A stretch of DNA of 64,000 nucleotides from Liquorilactobacillus aquaticus DSM 21051 (GCF_001436755.1 NZ_AYZD01000015.1:272262-336261); one strand, 5' to 3'. Positions 10,285 through 20,439 are shown, numbered from the stretch's first letter. Translations and numbers: made by a program. Notes: generated from the sequence alone by a model not told the origin.

Positions 10285-11247
10285 TTATACACTTGTTAGC
10301 AGAAAAACTGCTCCAGCGATAATCCCGATAGTCCAAAAAGTTAAATCAATACGCCATTCACTCCAACCGCACAATTCAAAATGATGATGTATGGGACTCA
10401 TTTTAAAAATTCGTTTACCCGTTAATTTGAAAGAAGCGACCTGTAGCATAACACTAACCGTTTCAACTACAAAAATAATACCAACAATTAACAACGATAA
10501 TTCATGATGAAGCAAGATTGATACTGCTGCTAATGCCCCTCCAAGTGCTAATGATCCCATATCACCCATAAAGATTTTTGCAGGTTTATGGTTAAATATC
10601 AAGAAACCCAACAAAGCTCCCATAACGGTTAAACAAAAAATTAAAATATCAATCTCTTGTTGAACATACGCGGCAATTGCATATGTTCCAAACGCAATAA
10701 TCGACTGCCCAGCAACTAAACCATCAATTCCATCAGTTAAATTAACTGCATTCGAAAAACCAACGAGCCAAAAAATTACAAAAAGAACATATAGAAAGCC
10801 AAGTGGAATTTCATAACCAAAGAAACTGAGTGAAAGTGGCAGTCCTTCATGTAAATAGACCAACATAAATACTATTCCGCCAATAATTTGCCCTAAAAGC
10901 TTCTGCCACGCCTTCAGACCTTCATTCTGTTTTTTCCAAAGCTTGATAGAATCATCCCAAAAGCCTAGTAAACCATATAAAATCAAAATAAACTCTAAAA
11001 CAAGAACTCTAGCTGTTAGTTCCCTCATTATAAACGGAATTAAAATTCCGCTAATTACGATTGCACCGTTGAAGACGAGTCCACCCATTGTGGGAGTCCC
11101 AGATTTTTTTTCGTGCCACTTGGGACCATCTTCTCTAATCATCTGACCTTGATTCTTTTTGTGTGCATAATTAATGAATATTGGTAAAAAAACAACTGTA
11201 ATAATAAAACTACTGATAATGGGCACTACTACCTCTAATCCTATCAT
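10285..11247 (-). CDS. mraY: Phospho-MurNAc-pentapeptide transferase
   Basis: 320-residue polytopic enzyme (about 10 transmembrane helices) transferring phospho-MurNAc-pentapeptide to undecaprenyl phosphate to make lipid I. Conserved motifs are GTPTMGG (near residue 50), NLTDGIDGL (near residue 170), FMGDMGSL and the cytoplasmic HHHFE near residue 288. It starts with ATG four bases downstream of the murE stop, so the two are coupled. Confidence 0.98.
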   Translation of the reverse strand: MIGLEVVVPIISSFIITVVFLPIFINYAHKKNQGQMIREDGPKWHEKKSGTPTMGGLVFNGAIVISGILIPFIMRELTARVLVLEFILILYGLLGFWDDSIKLWKKQNEGLKAWQKLLGQIIGGIVFMLVYLHEGLPLSLSFFGYEIPLGFLYVLFVIFWLVGFSNAVNLTDGIDGLVAGQSIIAFGTYAIAAYVQQEIDILIFCLTVMGALLGFLIFNHKPAKIFMGDMGSLALGGALAAVSILLHHELSLLIVGIIFVVETVSVMLQVASFKLTGKRIFKMSPIHHHFELCGWSEWRIDLTFWTIGIIAGAVFLLTSV

Positions 11248-11250
11248 TGC

Positions 11251-12744
11251 CTAAACTGCTCCTCTTTTCTTGAATGCTCTCTCAGCTTCTTCTACGTCAT
11301 CAAAATGATTCTTTTTCCCCTTAATAATCTGATAATCCTCATGACCTTTACCTGCGATCAGTACAATATCACCAGATTGTGCTTTATTAATGGCGTATTC
11401 AATAGCTTTTCGCCGATCAATTATGACCTTTACACTGCTATTTTGAGAAATGCCCTGAAGCATATCATCAACAATTTTTTGAGGGTCTTCTGAACGCGGA
11501 TTATCAGAAGTGAAGATTGGGTAATCACTATACTGCAATGCTATTTGAGCCATCTTGGGTCTTTTACCATGATCTCGATCTCCTCCACAGCCGATAATAC
11601 AAAAAACCTTTCCTTTTGCAAAATCATTAATCGTTTCTAAAGCATTCAGCAAGCCGTCCGGTGTGTGTGAGTAATCAACTATTGCGCTAACTCCTGAGGA
11701 AGATGGTATTAACTGCAACCGTCCCTTGACACCTTTAAAAGATGACAAAACAGATATAATTTTACTTGGATCTAATCCAGCGGCATATGCTGCCGCAAAA
11801 GAAGCCAAGATATTATAGACATTAAATAACCCTACCATTTTAACCTTCAAATGCTGTTTTTGGTCAAAAACACTCAGGTCAAAATCGGTTCCTTGACTAT
11901 GGATAACAACATTTGAAGCTTTGATCATCGCCTCATGTTTAATTCCATAAGTTAACACAGGGGCAGACGTATCTTCTTCCAACTTTCTCCCCATAGGATC
12001 ATCAATATTTAAAATTGCAACTTTGCTGTTCTTTTTAAAACCATATTCATTACCAAGCTGGGAAAACAATAAACTTTTAGCATGAGCATAATTAGCCATT
12101 GTTTTATGGTAGTCTAAATGATCTCGCGTTAGATTAGTAAAGACTGCAATATCAAAATCAATCCCCCAGACCCTTCCCTGGACAAGCGCAATAGATGAAA
12201 CCTCCATTGCAACAGAAGAAACATCTTGTTTATGCATTTTGCTCAAAGTGCGCTGCAATGTGATAATATCAGGTGTTGTATTTTTTGTAGGAAAAATCTT
12301 ATCACCAATACGCCGGTACATTGTTCCGATCAGTCCAGTTTTTTCACCTTGTTCACGGAAAATTTCTTCAATAATATGCGTCACCGTCGTTTTTCCATTT
12401 GTACCAGTCACACCGATCATTCGCATTGCTTTACTTGGAGAATCATAAAAACAATCGCTCAAAATTGCCATTGCCCTGTTTGTATTTTCAACATAGACAA
12501 CAGGAACATTATCACAATCTACCTTTTTTTGAGCAATAATCATTGCCGCACCTTTTTTTACAGCCTCAGCCACAAGTGTATGCCCGTCAATTTGAGAACC
12601 GACAATTGCAATAAAGACACTGTTCTGTGACACTTCACGTGTATCTTGTGTAACTGCTGAGACCTCGAAATCGCCATAACTGGCTGGTTCAACTTTTTTA
12701 AACTTCAAACTTTCAATCAATTTACTTGCTAACATCTTTACCAC
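11251..12744 (-). CDS. murE: UDP-MurNAc-tripeptide synthetase, predicted meso-DAP adding
   Basis: 497-residue Mur ligase adding the third stem-peptide residue. The P-loop [10 protein letters not shown] is at residues 111-120, and YSHTPDGL and GCGGDRDHGKRP are present. Residues 414-417 read DNPR within SDNPRSEDP, the motif known from meso-diaminopimelate enzymes; L-Lys enzymes lack the Arg. So the substrate is inferred to be mDAP. It starts at GTG 12744 with AGGAAT upstream; an in-frame ATG at 12735 is an alternative. It sits between pbp2X and mraY, as in B. subtilis. Confidence 0.95.
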   Translation of the reverse strand: MVKMLASKLIESLKFKKVEPASYGDFEVSAVTQDTREVSQNSVFIAIVGSQIDGHTLVAEAVKKGAAMIIAQKKVDCDNVPVVYVENTNRAMAILSDCFYDSPSKAMRMIGVTGTNGKTTVTHIIEEIFREQGEKTGLIGTMYRRIGDKIFPTKNTTPDIITLQRTLSKMHKQDVSSVAMEVSSIALVQGRVWGIDFDIAVFTNLTRDHLDYHKTMANYAHAKSLLFSQLGNEYGFKKNSKVAILNIDDPMGRKLEEDTSAPVLTYGIKHEAMIKASNVVIHSQGTDFDLSVFDQKQHLKVKMVGLFNVYNILASFAAAYAAGLDPSKIISVLSSFKGVKGRLQLIPSSSGVSAIVDYSHTPDGLLNALETINDFAKGKVFCIIGCGGDRDHGKRPKMAQIALQYSDYPIFTSDNPRSEDPQKIVDDMLQGISQNSSVKVIIDRRKAIEYAINKAQSGDIVLIAGKGHEDYQIIKGKKNHFDDVEEAERAFKKRGAV

Positions 12745-12751
12745 ATCATTC

Positions 12752-14902
12752 CTACTTTAATTGTACATTTACTGTTTCAACACCACTAAGTGACTTATTC
12801 GTTGCGACACTCTGTGAACTTACATATCCCGCCCCCGAGATGTTGAACTTAATCCCTAGCAGACTAGCTAATTTTAACACATCGCTCCGTGACCAACCAC
12901 TGATATCTGGCATAGTCTTTTCACCATTTGTCAAAATAATTATACGTTCCCCTGACAATAAGACACTATTTTTAGAAACAGATTGTGCAATAATTTTATT
13001 TCCGTTCCCGATTGTTGTTACAAAAAGTCCTGCCCCACTTAATTTCATTTTAGCTGCTGTTGTGCTTTTACCAACAACATCTGTAACTTTTATCTGTGGA
13101 GTAGAGGTTGTCGTTTCCTTGTCCTCTTCCAACGCCCGTTTCATGACAGGATTAAAAATAGATGCCAGCATTTGTCCAGATGTTCCACTCCCCATTGTCG
13201 AAGGTTGCTTCATCGTTACATAGAGAATATATTTGGGATTAGTTGCAGGAGCCATCCCTACCACTGAGAAAATATAGTTTGTATTCCCCGTCAAATAACC
13301 AGTTCCTGAAGAATTCCCGATCTGTGCCGTTCCGGTTTTTACACCTATTCGATATCCATCAATCTTAAATGCTGAACCAGTTCCATTTTTGTCATAAACA
13401 ACATCCTGCATCATTTCCAATACTTTATTAGCTGTTTCTTTTTTTATAGGCTGACCAACAACATCAGTTCCGTTCTTTAAGATTACCTTGCCATTATTAG
13501 GGTTAACAACTTTTTTTACAATTTGCGGTTTAACCATCTTACCACCATTTGCAATTGCAGAAAAAGCCTGCATCATCTGGAGACCTGTTACTGTAACACC
13601 TTGTCCGTAGGCTGTATTGGCTTGATCAATCGGATATTTATATTCGATACTCCCACTAGCTTCATTAGGCATGGCTGAACCTGTAGATTTCAACAACCCA
13701 AAACGCTTGATATATTTTAACCAGACCTTACTCCCCATCGCTTGTTCCAGATGAGCCATCCCAACATTAGAAGAGCGGACAAAGGCATCTCGGTATGTAA
13801 TATAGCCCCATCCATTTGTATCCCAGTCATCAATTGTTTTTCCATCAATTTTATACGTTCCAGATTTAAAAGTACTGCTGCTATTGTATACCCCACTATC
13901 AATCGCGGCAGACATTGTAAGGACCTTCATTGTTGAGCCTGGTTCATAGCTGTCTTCTGCCAAAGTGTTTCTCCAGACCTGATCAATTCCATCTTTAGTT
14001 TGCGCATTAAAAGTTGGACGCTGACTTGCAGCAACGATTTCTCCAGTATGAGCATTCATCAAAATTGCGTTTGAAGAAGCAGCATGATACTTATTTTGAG
14101 CTTGCGTCATTAACGTTTCTAAATACGTTTGCAATCTAGAATCGATAGTCGTATAGACATTATCGCCGTCCTTTGCCTTTTGTGTTTTTATTTTTTTACC
14201 TGGAATGGGGGTGCCATGAATATCTTTTTCAAAACTTCTAACGCCATTCACACCTGTCAGATCGCTATTGAATGCCTTCTCCAGCCCCATAACCCCTACC
14301 ATTTTTCCAGATTCATTCTCTGCAATTCCAACAATATGAGAAGCAAAGATTCCGTTTGGATAAAGTCGTGCCTGTGATTCTTTAAAGTTAATCCCAGTTA
14401 TTCCTGCCGCTGCTATTTTTTTCTTAGTTTCAAGTGAAATATTTTTACCGGCATTACTCAATTCAACTTGATAAGTATCTTTATCTACTGGGTTCAAAAT
14501 TTTCTTTACTCTTTCATAATTGATCGGCAAATTTTTGCTTAGGACTCGCGCTGCTCTATCCTTATCTTTATCAGCTAAGTACTCCCTTTTCCCAAAAGCA
14601 ACTGCCTTTTTAGAAAGAATGATATAAATCGAATAGGTTGAAGTGTCTTCAGCTATTGGCTGGTTATCAGCATCATAAATCGTTCCGCGTTGAGCTTTTA
14701 CTTCAGTTTTTGTTGCATAAAGCTGGGCAGCTTTTTTCGGAAGATTCACCCCATTCACGTTCTTGTAAATTCCAATATAAAAAAAACGACTGATAAATAC
14801 CACAAATATCAATCCTACAATAAAAAAAACTCCTATACCAAAGTGTTTTCTATTATATTGCCACTCGCGTTTATCTATCTGTCGTTTATTTTTTAGACTC
14901 AT
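12752..14902 (-). CDS. pbp2X: Division penicillin-binding protein 2X (class B, PASTA)
   Basis: 716-residue septal transpeptidase of the FtsI/Pbp2X type. One N-terminal transmembrane helix (about residues 21-44) precedes the PBP dimerisation domain (RGTIYDADNQPIAED). The transpeptidase domain has the active-site tetrad STMK with Ser323, SSN at 377-379 and KTG at 522-524. Two C-terminal PASTA repeats follow (about residues 598-657 and 658-716). The start overlaps the ftsL stop by four bases (ATGA). It crosslinks peptidoglycan at the septum with FtsW, which is not in this window. Confidence 0.96.
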   Translation of the reverse strand: MSLKNKRQIDKREWQYNRKHFGIGVFFIVGLIFVVFISRFFYIGIYKNVNGVNLPKKAAQLYATKTEVKAQRGTIYDADNQPIAEDTSTYSIYIILSKKAVAFGKREYLADKDKDRAARVLSKNLPINYERVKKILNPVDKDTYQVELSNAGKNISLETKKKIAAAGITGINFKESQARLYPNGIFASHIVGIAENESGKMVGVMGLEKAFNSDLTGVNGVRSFEKDIHGTPIPGKKIKTQKAKDGDNVYTTIDSRLQTYLETLMTQAQNKYHAASSNAILMNAHTGEIVAASQRPTFNAQTKDGIDQVWRNTLAEDSYEPGSTMKVLTMSAAIDSGVYNSSSTFKSGTYKIDGKTIDDWDTNGWGYITYRDAFVRSSNVGMAHLEQAMGSKVWLKYIKRFGLLKSTGSAMPNEASGSIEYKYPIDQANTAYGQGVTVTGLQMMQAFSAIANGGKMVKPQIVKKVVNPNNGKVILKNGTDVVGQPIKKETANKVLEMMQDVVYDKNGTGSAFKIDGYRIGVKTGTAQIGNSSGTGYLTGNTNYIFSVVGMAPATNPKYILYVTMKQPSTMGSGTSGQMLASIFNPVMKRALEEDKETTTSTPQIKVTDVVGKSTTAAKMKLSGAGLFVTTIGNGNKIIAQSVSKNSVLLSGERIIILTNGEKTMPDISGWSRSDVLKLASLLGIKFNISGAGYVSSQSVATNKSLSGVETVNVQLK

Positions 14903-15267
14903 TTGTTAACATTCCTTATATTCTGCTCATTCATCGTCAACCCGACTTCTTTAGCAACCTCCATTAAACGGCTGCGACTTGATAACTCACTAACTTCTTG
15001 CTTCTTATCAACATTCTTATTTTGGGTACTTGTAATTTTTTGATTAACATTTTGCAAATTATACTGTGCTTTTGACAAAGCAATTTTTGAAGAAACCACA
15101 CTTATCATTAGACACATCACTACCAAGCTTGCCACTGTAAGCACAGTCATTTCAAGGCGTGACATTGGAACATGACTTGTTTTCTTTTTTATTTCAGTGT
15201 TATGTATTGGAGTTGTTTTATTTTCTGGTTGTACTTCTAATTTTCTTACCGCATTTTGTGGCATCAT
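14899..15267 (-). CDS. ftsL: Cell division protein FtsL
   Basis: 122-residue bitopic divisome protein. There is a charged cytoplasmic N-terminus of about 37 residues, one transmembrane helix (MTVLTVASLVVMCLMISVVS, about residues 40-60) and a short extracellular coiled coil (NLQNVNQKITSTQNKNVDKK). FtsL sequences diverge, so the call rests on topology, size and position between rsmH and pbp2X. Two adjacent ATG codons (15267, 15264) could serve as start. Confidence 0.88.
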   Translation of the reverse strand: MMPQNAVRKLEVQPENKTTPIHNTEIKKKTSHVPMSRLEMTVLTVASLVVMCLMISVVSSKIALSKAQYNLQNVNQKITSTQNKNVDKKQEVSELSSRSRLMEVAKEVGLTMNEQNIRNVNK

Positions 15268-15282
15268 ATCACACCCTTTCGT

Positions 15283-16236
15283 TTATTTAATTGCAATTCG
15301 TTCAATAATCCGCAGTTTAGCTGAATGTGCCCTGTGATTAACAGTTAATTCTTCTGGCTGAGGTTTAATTGGCTTTTTGTTCACAAGTCGATATGCAGGA
15401 AGCTGATCTTTAGGGATAACTGGCAACCCAGGAGGAAGATCAGGCATCTGGCTTTTTTCTCTAAACATTGATTTTACAAGCCGATCCTCAAGGGATTGAA
15501 AAGTGATTACGCTTATTCTTCCGCCCACATCAAGCATCTCTAATGCCTGTGTCAATGACTCCTCCAACGCACCTAACTCATCATTTACAGCAACTCGAAT
15601 TGCTTGAAAAACACGTTTTGCTGGGTGACCGCCCTTGCGGCGAGCACGTGCCGGAATGGCTTCTTTAATAATTTCAACAAGCTGATCGGTCGTTGCGATT
15701 TCTGCAAGTTCCCGTTTCTTCTCAATGTGACGCGCGATTGACTTAGCGTATTTTTCTTCACCATAACGAAAAAAAATCCGAACTAGTTCTGCATAGCTCC
15801 ACTCATTAACAATCTGTTTAGCATTCAGGCTTTGGTCTTGATCCATTCGCATATCGAGCGGTGCACTATAACGATAGCTGAATCCACGTTGTGCATTATC
15901 AAACTGCGGAGATGAAACTCCCAAATCATACAAGACACCATCCACATGCTTAATCTCTTGATCGGAAAGCTGTTTATTTAGTTCACGAAAATTTGCTTTG
16001 ATAAAAGTCAGCTTTTTTTCTTTCAAAGCAAAAGCTAATTTTTCCCGATTAAAGTCAATTGCTACCTGATCTTGATCAAATGCAAACAAATGTCCTTTAG
16101 ACGAAAGTTCGCTCAGAATTTGCTTGCTGTGTCCACCACCACCTAAAGTACAATCCACATAAACTCCATTTTCTTTTACAGCCAATCCCGCGACAGCTTC
16201 ATGAAGAAGGACCGTTGTATGCTCAAAATTATCCAC
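15283..16236 (-). CDS. rsmH: 16S rRNA (cytosine(1402)-N(4))-methyltransferase
   Basis: 317-residue SAM-dependent enzyme (MraW) methylating C1402 in the decoding centre. The SAM motif is [12 protein letters not shown] near residues 26-37. Further family blocks are [20 protein letters not shown] and [19 protein letters not shown] chose the GTG at 16236 because GAGGAAG lies just upstream and the protein then begins [15 protein letters not shown], as family members do. An upstream TTG at 16263 would overlap the mraZ end. Confidence 0.95.
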   Translation of the reverse strand: MDNFEHTTVLLHEAVAGLAVKENGVYVDCTLGGGGHSKQILSELSSKGHLFAFDQDQVAIDFNREKLAFALKEKKLTFIKANFRELNKQLSDQEIKHVDGVLYDLGVSSPQFDNAQRGFSYRYSAPLDMRMDQDQSLNAKQIVNEWSYAELVRIFFRYGEEKYAKSIARHIEKKRELAEIATTDQLVEIIKEAIPARARRKGGHPAKRVFQAIRVAVNDELGALEESLTQALEMLDVGGRISVITFQSLEDRLVKSMFREKSQMPDLPPGLPVIPKDQLPAYRLVNKKPIKPQPEELTVNHRAHSAKLRIIERIAIK

Positions 16237-16246
16237 TTGTTCTTCC

Positions 16247-16678
16247 TCACAATCCAAAATCAATCATTTTTTCTGCAATGTCATCAAAGTCTGTTTCCAC
16301 TTCTTTTGAAAACTCATCCCAACGTTCTTCTGCCCAAATTTCGAATCTATTCGAAACACCAACAACGACACATTTTTTTTCTAACGCCGCATGCACACGC
16401 AGCGATTTAGGAACACTGATTCTACCCTGTTTGTCAAAATCACACTCAGTAGCGGCAGAATAAAAGAACCTGACGAAAGCACGTGCATCTTTTTTTGTTA
16501 ATGGGAGTTTCTGCAGTTTTTCTTGAAGGAGCTCCCATTCATTCTGAGGATAGCCAAATAGACATCCATCCATTCCTCTTGTCATTACAAAATTATTCCC
16601 AAGATCATCACGAAATTTTGCCGGAATAATTAGACGACCCTTGGAATCAATTGTATGTCGATATTCCCCCATAAACAT
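16247..16678 (-). CDS. mraZ: Transcriptional regulator MraZ
   Basis: 143-residue DNA-binding protein with two AbrB-like SpoVT folds, each with the Dx(R) core ([20 protein letters not shown] and [20 protein letters not shown]). MraZ binds direct repeats upstream of its own gene and represses the dcw cluster in studied bacteria. It is the first gene of the cluster here, and matching repeats lie at 16718-16762. Confidence 0.97.
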   Translation of the reverse strand: MFMGEYRHTIDSKGRLIIPAKFRDDLGNNFVMTRGMDGCLFGYPQNEWELLQEKLQKLPLTKKDARAFVRFFYSAATECDFDKQGRISVPKSLRVHAALEKKCVVVGVSNRFEIWAEERWDEFSKEVETDFDDIAEKMIDFGL

Positions 16679-16717
16679 GAAGATGCACCTCCCCGACAGT
16701 ACTACACCTTGATATTA

Positions 16718-16762
16718 CCACAATCCCCCACTTTAAGCCACATTTTCACACGTCATTACCAC
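16718..16762 (-). promoter_or_regulatory. Putative MraZ operator (GTGG repeats) upstream of mraZ
   Basis: On the minus strand the motif GTGG occurs at 16718-16721, 16728-16731 and 16738-16741, an exact 10-base period. A fourth copy at 16759-16762 is about two periods further up. MraZ is known to bind tandem TGGG-like repeats with this periodicity. A TAATAT sequence just downstream could be a -10 element; I see no convincing -35. Binding is inferred. Confidence 0.6.
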
Positions 16763-16880
16763 CTTTGTTATTTACTTGTAAAATTCAACTATACCAATCA
16801 TAAATCTTGTATTTAATTTCGTTAGTTTTTTTGCAGAATGTTGAATAAGCAAACTGTCCAAAACTAAAATCAAATACAAA

Positions 16881-16925
16881 AAAAACAGTTGGAAAGTGAT
16901 TTAGATACACTCTCTAACTGTTTTT
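16881..16925 (-). terminator. Rho-independent terminator after the DUF3397 gene
   Basis: The minus strand reads AAAAACAGTTAGAGAGTG, a loop, CACTTTCCAACTGTTTTTTTT. This is a stem of about 16 pairs with mismatches ending in a U-run. It should separate the asnB-dapG-DUF3397 transcript from the dcw cluster. Confidence 0.8.
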
Positions 16926-16946
16926 CGTTTTAATAAAAATTTATCA

Positions 16947-17315
16947 TTATATTTGACCTGTTATTTTAAGAACAAGCAGGCCACAATAAATAACAATGAC
17001 CACAAGATCGACACAGCGCCAGTAGCGTAAAAAGAAAGTACTGTAAATTAACTCTCCTTTTATAAAAACATCTACTAATGTCATAAAAAATCCCCAAACC
17101 GCCATTCCAAGTAAAATATAGGGAATGATAGAATTACCACTTTTATCAAGCGTAAGAAAATAGATGCCTATAAACATAAAAACTGTCATTATATCGACTG
17201 CCAATATTTTTTTGGGGAAAAACCGCGAAAATTTATTTTTCCCTAGAGAAATTAACACCCAGATAACTATTAAAATCAGCGGTTGATAATACCAGATATC
17301 TAATATTGATTCCAT
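16947..17315 (-). CDS. DUF3397 family membrane protein
   Basis: 122-residue protein with four predicted transmembrane helices (about residues 8-25, 33-52, 61-80 and 100-118). It resembles the DUF3397 family, found in lactobacilli next to mraZ; function is unknown. I chose the ATG at 17315 (MESILDIW), preceded by GGAT. Longer starts at 17327 or 17354 would overlap the end of dapG. Proximity to the cell wall cluster hints at an envelope role, but nothing in the sequence proves it. Confidence 0.75.
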   Translation of the reverse strand: MESILDIWYYQPLILIVIWVLISLGKNKFSRFFPKKILAVDIMTVFMFIGIYFLTLDKSGNSIIPYILLGMAVWGFFMTLVDVFIKGELIYSTFFLRYWRCVDLVVIVIYCGLLVLKITGQI

Positions 17316-17319
17316 TTTA

Positions 17320-18519
17320 TTAATCATCCAATAAAAATTTATCATGCAGGACATTTACTGCTTCTTCTAAGTCTTTTTGACGAACTAATACCCAAATAGT
17401 GGTGTAACTATCTGTCGTTTGGAGTATTTTGATATTTTTTTGTGAAAGAGCCGAAACAATTTTAGCTGTTATTCCAGGGGTGCCCATAATTCCAGCTCCA
17501 ACAATCGAAACTTTCACGCAATCACTAATACTTTTAACAGGTATTTTCTTATCTGTCAGCAGCTTTTTAGCTATTTCTGCCTCTTCTTGTTTTAGATTAA
17601 AAACAATTTTTTCAGGTAAAATATTAATAAAATCGACACTTAAATGATTTGAAGCTAACAAATCAAAGATTTTTTCAGAAGAATAGTCAACCGTAGATAC
17701 GCTGAACTGCGTTAAACCTAATTGATGTGCAATTCCTGTTACACTCCTATAGTGTTGGATCGAAAGGTTACGATCAGAAACAAGTGTTCCTAGCTCATCA
17801 AGCCCATCCCAAGTTGATCTTATTCTCAAGGGAACGTGAGCCTGCTGCGCAACTTCTACAGCACGCGGATGAATAACTTTAGCACCTTCATGCGCCATGT
17901 TTGCTACTTCTTCATAACTGACATTTTTTAAAAAACGAGCTTTCTTAACCAATCTTGGGTCAGCGGTCATCATTCCAGCCACATCTGTGAAAATATCGAC
18001 CCTTTCAGCACCAAGAGCCGCCCCTAGCAAAGCAGCAGATGTGTCGCTCCCGCCACGACCCAGCGTTGCTATATGTCCTTCCTTTGATAAGCCCTGAAAC
18101 CCAGCGATTACTACAACATCATTAGTCTTGAAAGCATTCATAATCCCATCAGTTTTTACATCAATTACCTTAGCATTTTGATACTCATTACTAGTTCTGA
18201 AGCCTGCGTCTGGGCCATTCATCGCTGTTGCCGAAAAGCCTCTTTTTTTCAATAATTCTGTAAAAACAGCAGTTGAAATAACTTCACCAACTGAAACAAG
18301 CATATCAAGTTCACGTGCATTCAACTTCGTTTTTTCACCATCAATAAGGCTCAGCAAGGAGTCGGTCGCATAGGGCGCTCCCTTACGGCCAATAGCAGAA
18401 ACAACAACCGCAACTTTATAGCCCGCAGAAACAGTGTAACTAACATGTTCAGCAGCTTTACATCTTGCTGCATAGTCTTTTACAGATGTCCCACCAAATT
18501 TTTGAACCATTATTTTCAT
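17320..18519 (-). CDS. dapG: Aspartate kinase, DapG-like
   Basis: 399-residue aspartokinase making aspartyl phosphate, the first step to mDAP, lysine, methionine and threonine. The kinase domain opens with VQKFGGTSVKD and carries GRGGSDTSAA (near residue 152) and FTDVAGMMTADPR. Two ACT domains form the C-terminus (about residues 265-399; SIVGAGIMGTPGITAKIVSAL). It reads most like B. subtilis DapG (AK I), the isozyme feedback-inhibited by mDAP and linked to wall synthesis. It lies 36 bases downstream of asnB, probably in the same operon. Confidence 0.93.
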   Translation of the reverse strand: MKIMVQKFGGTSVKDYAARCKAAEHVSYTVSAGYKVAVVVSAIGRKGAPYATDSLLSLIDGEKTKLNARELDMLVSVGEVISTAVFTELLKKRGFSATAMNGPDAGFRTSNEYQNAKVIDVKTDGIMNAFKTNDVVVIAGFQGLSKEGHIATLGRGGSDTSAALLGAALGAERVDIFTDVAGMMTADPRLVKKARFLKNVSYEEVANMAHEGAKVIHPRAVEVAQQAHVPLRIRSTWDGLDELGTLVSDRNLSIQHYRSVTGIAHQLGLTQFSVSTVDYSSEKIFDLLASNHLSVDFINILPEKIVFNLKQEEAEIAKKLLTDKKIPVKSISDCVKVSIVGAGIMGTPGITAKIVSALSQKNIKILQTTDSYTTIWVLVRQKDLEEAVNVLHDKFLLDD

Positions 18520-18555
18520 AGCTTTTTCTCCCCTGATTCAATATAAAAATGCTAA

Positions 18556-20439
18556 TTATTCCAGTTGCTGTGCGGCTTGAGAATCCATCAAATCTGGACT
18601 TTCAACATAGATTTTGTACCATGTCATAAAAGTTAAAATCGTCCAAAGCTTACGCGAATTATCTTTTTTCTGTTCTCGATGATCTTCCAATAACTTTAAG
18701 AAATATTTTTTATTAAAATATTGTTCGGTTTGAGATTCATTTATAATATTTTTGGCCCATTCGTACATTTCATCACGTAACCAAAAACGAATAGGAACTG
18801 GAAATCCTAACTTCTTACGATTTAGGACATGGTCAGGAACCACACCTTCAGCAGCTTTACGTAAAATATATTTGGTTGTCCCATGTGCTATCCGCAAATC
18901 CGCGGGAATTTCACTAGCAACAGCAAATACCTCTTTGTCTAAAAATGGCGTTCTAAGTTCCAAACTGTGAGCCATTGTAGTTCTATCGGCGTTATGCAGC
19001 AAATCACCGTTCAACCACGCATGCACATCAATAAACTGCATTTTACTTATTGGATCATAGTTAAGCGCATCACGATAAAATGGTTTTGTTACAGATTGCA
19101 ATGGATGTGAATCATCATAATTTTTAATAAATTGATGCTTTTCCTGTTCATTAAAAATAAAAGCATTCCCAACATAACGATCTTCAAGTGGTGTTGTTCC
19201 GCGCAAAAGAAAACTACGCCCTTTGACTCCTTCGGGCATCAGATGCGCTATTTTATTTAAAATACCATTGAGTGGTTTAGTGTAACGGAAAGGTTTGAGT
19301 GATTCGGGTTCATGGTAAATCGTATATCCACCGAATAACTCATCCGCTCCTTCACCCGTCAAAGCCACCTTAACACGTTTACGCGCATCTCTAGCAACAA
19401 AATATTGTGGAACTGCAGCTGGATCGGCTAAAGGATCATCCATACTCCAAACAAAGTGTGGGAAGACCTTCATAAATTCTTCTGGGGTGATAATTGAACT
19501 ATAGTTCTTAACTCCCAATTTCTCCGCCGTTTCTTTCGCCACATCAATTTCACTATAACCCTCGCGCTGAAAACCAACTGAAATTGTTTCAAGCTGCGAG
19601 TTAAAGTGTTTAGCTATAGCAACAATAATTGAAGAATCAATCCCGCCAGAAAGAAAAGAACCAACTGGGACATCCGCACGCATATGCTTTTCAACTGAAT
19701 CGAATAAAACATCACGGACCTTTTTGATATATTCATTTTCAGGACGGATAACCGGCTTAAACTGTGCATAATAATAACGCTTTTCCTTGACTTTTTCATC
19801 TAACTTTTTAATCAGATAATGTCCTGGTTCCAACATTCTTATCTCTTGAGTCAAAGTTTCTGGTTCAGGAACGAATTGAAAGGTCATATAATCCTGTAAT
19901 GCACTCTGATCGAAAGTTTTCTGTTGCATAACTTTGTAAATAGCTTTGCTTTCCGATCCATAATAAAAATTGTCACCAATTATTGCATAATAAAAAGGCT
20001 TTATTCCAAAATGATCACGTGCCGCAAAAAAAGTTTTTTCCTGACGATCCCAAATAACAAAAGCAAACATGCCTCTGAAAAAATTCACACAGTCTTCCTT
20101 ATGTTTAGCATACATTGCCAGAATAACTTCAGAATCAGAATCAGTTTTAAACTCATAACCCTCTTTTTTCAATTCAGCACGCAATTCTAAATAATTATAT
20201 ATTTCCCCATTAAATGTCATCCAATAACGCTCGTTATCGTAAGAAAGTGGCTGGTGACCGCCTTCTAGGTCGATAATACTTAAGCGTCTGAAACCCATTG
20301 TAATATTTTTATCTTCAAAGTATCCATCATCGTCAGGACCGCGATGGACAATCATTTTGTTCATTTTTTTAATCATTTCATTATATTTTTTTCCAGTGTC
20401 TTTTTCAATATCAGATAAACACCCTACGAAACCGCACAT
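18556..20439 (-). CDS. asnB: AsnB-type glutamine amidotransferase (asparagine synthase fold)
   Basis: 627-residue enzyme. The start at ATG 20439 places Cys2 as N-terminal nucleophile (MCGFVGCL), with AGAGGTG upstream. The class II glutaminase domain (about residues 2-195; HRGPDDDGYF, FNGEIYN) is followed by a synthetase domain with the PPi-loop SGGIDSS near residue 263 and LTGEGADELFGGY. The family makes asparagine, but in L. plantarum the homolog AsnB1 amidates mDAP in peptidoglycan precursors. Given the DNPR-type MurE and DapG nearby, that role is a good candidate here, as inference. Confidence 0.92.
   Translation of the reverse strand: MCGFVGCLSDIEKDTGKKYNEMIKKMNKMIVHRGPDDDGYFEDKNITMGFRRLSIIDLEGGHQPLSYDNERYWMTFNGEIYNYLELRAELKKEGYEFKTDSDSEVILAMYAKHKEDCVNFFRGMFAFVIWDRQEKTFFAARDHFGIKPFYYAIIGDNFYYGSESKAIYKVMQQKTFDQSALQDYMTFQFVPEPETLTQEIRMLEPGHYLIKKLDEKVKEKRYYYAQFKPVIRPENEYIKKVRDVLFDSVEKHMRADVPVGSFLSGGIDSSIIVAIAKHFNSQLETISVGFQREGYSEIDVAKETAEKLGVKNYSSIITPEEFMKVFPHFVWSMDDPLADPAAVPQYFVARDARKRVKVALTGEGADELFGGYTIYHEPESLKPFRYTKPLNGILNKIAHLMPEGVKGRSFLLRGTTPLEDRYVGNAFIFNEQEKHQFIKNYDDSHPLQSVTKPFYRDALNYDPISKMQFIDVHAWLNGDLLHNADRTTMAHSLELRTPFLDKEVFAVASEIPADLRIAHGTTKYILRKAAEGVVPDHVLNRKKLGFPVPIRFWLRDEMYEWAKNIINESQTEQYFNKKYFLKLLEDHREQKKDNSRKLWTILTFMTWYKIYVESPDLMDSQAAQQLE

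Noticed and set aside
12726-13223. 165-codon plus-strand frame opposite pbp2X
   Set aside because: Antisense shadow of the PASTA and transpeptidase coding sequence, with no promoter or ribosome site.
16679-16946. A hidden gene between mraZ and the DUF3397 gene
   Set aside because: The interval is explained by the MraZ repeats, the cluster promoter region and a terminator; no frame with a ribosome site was seen.
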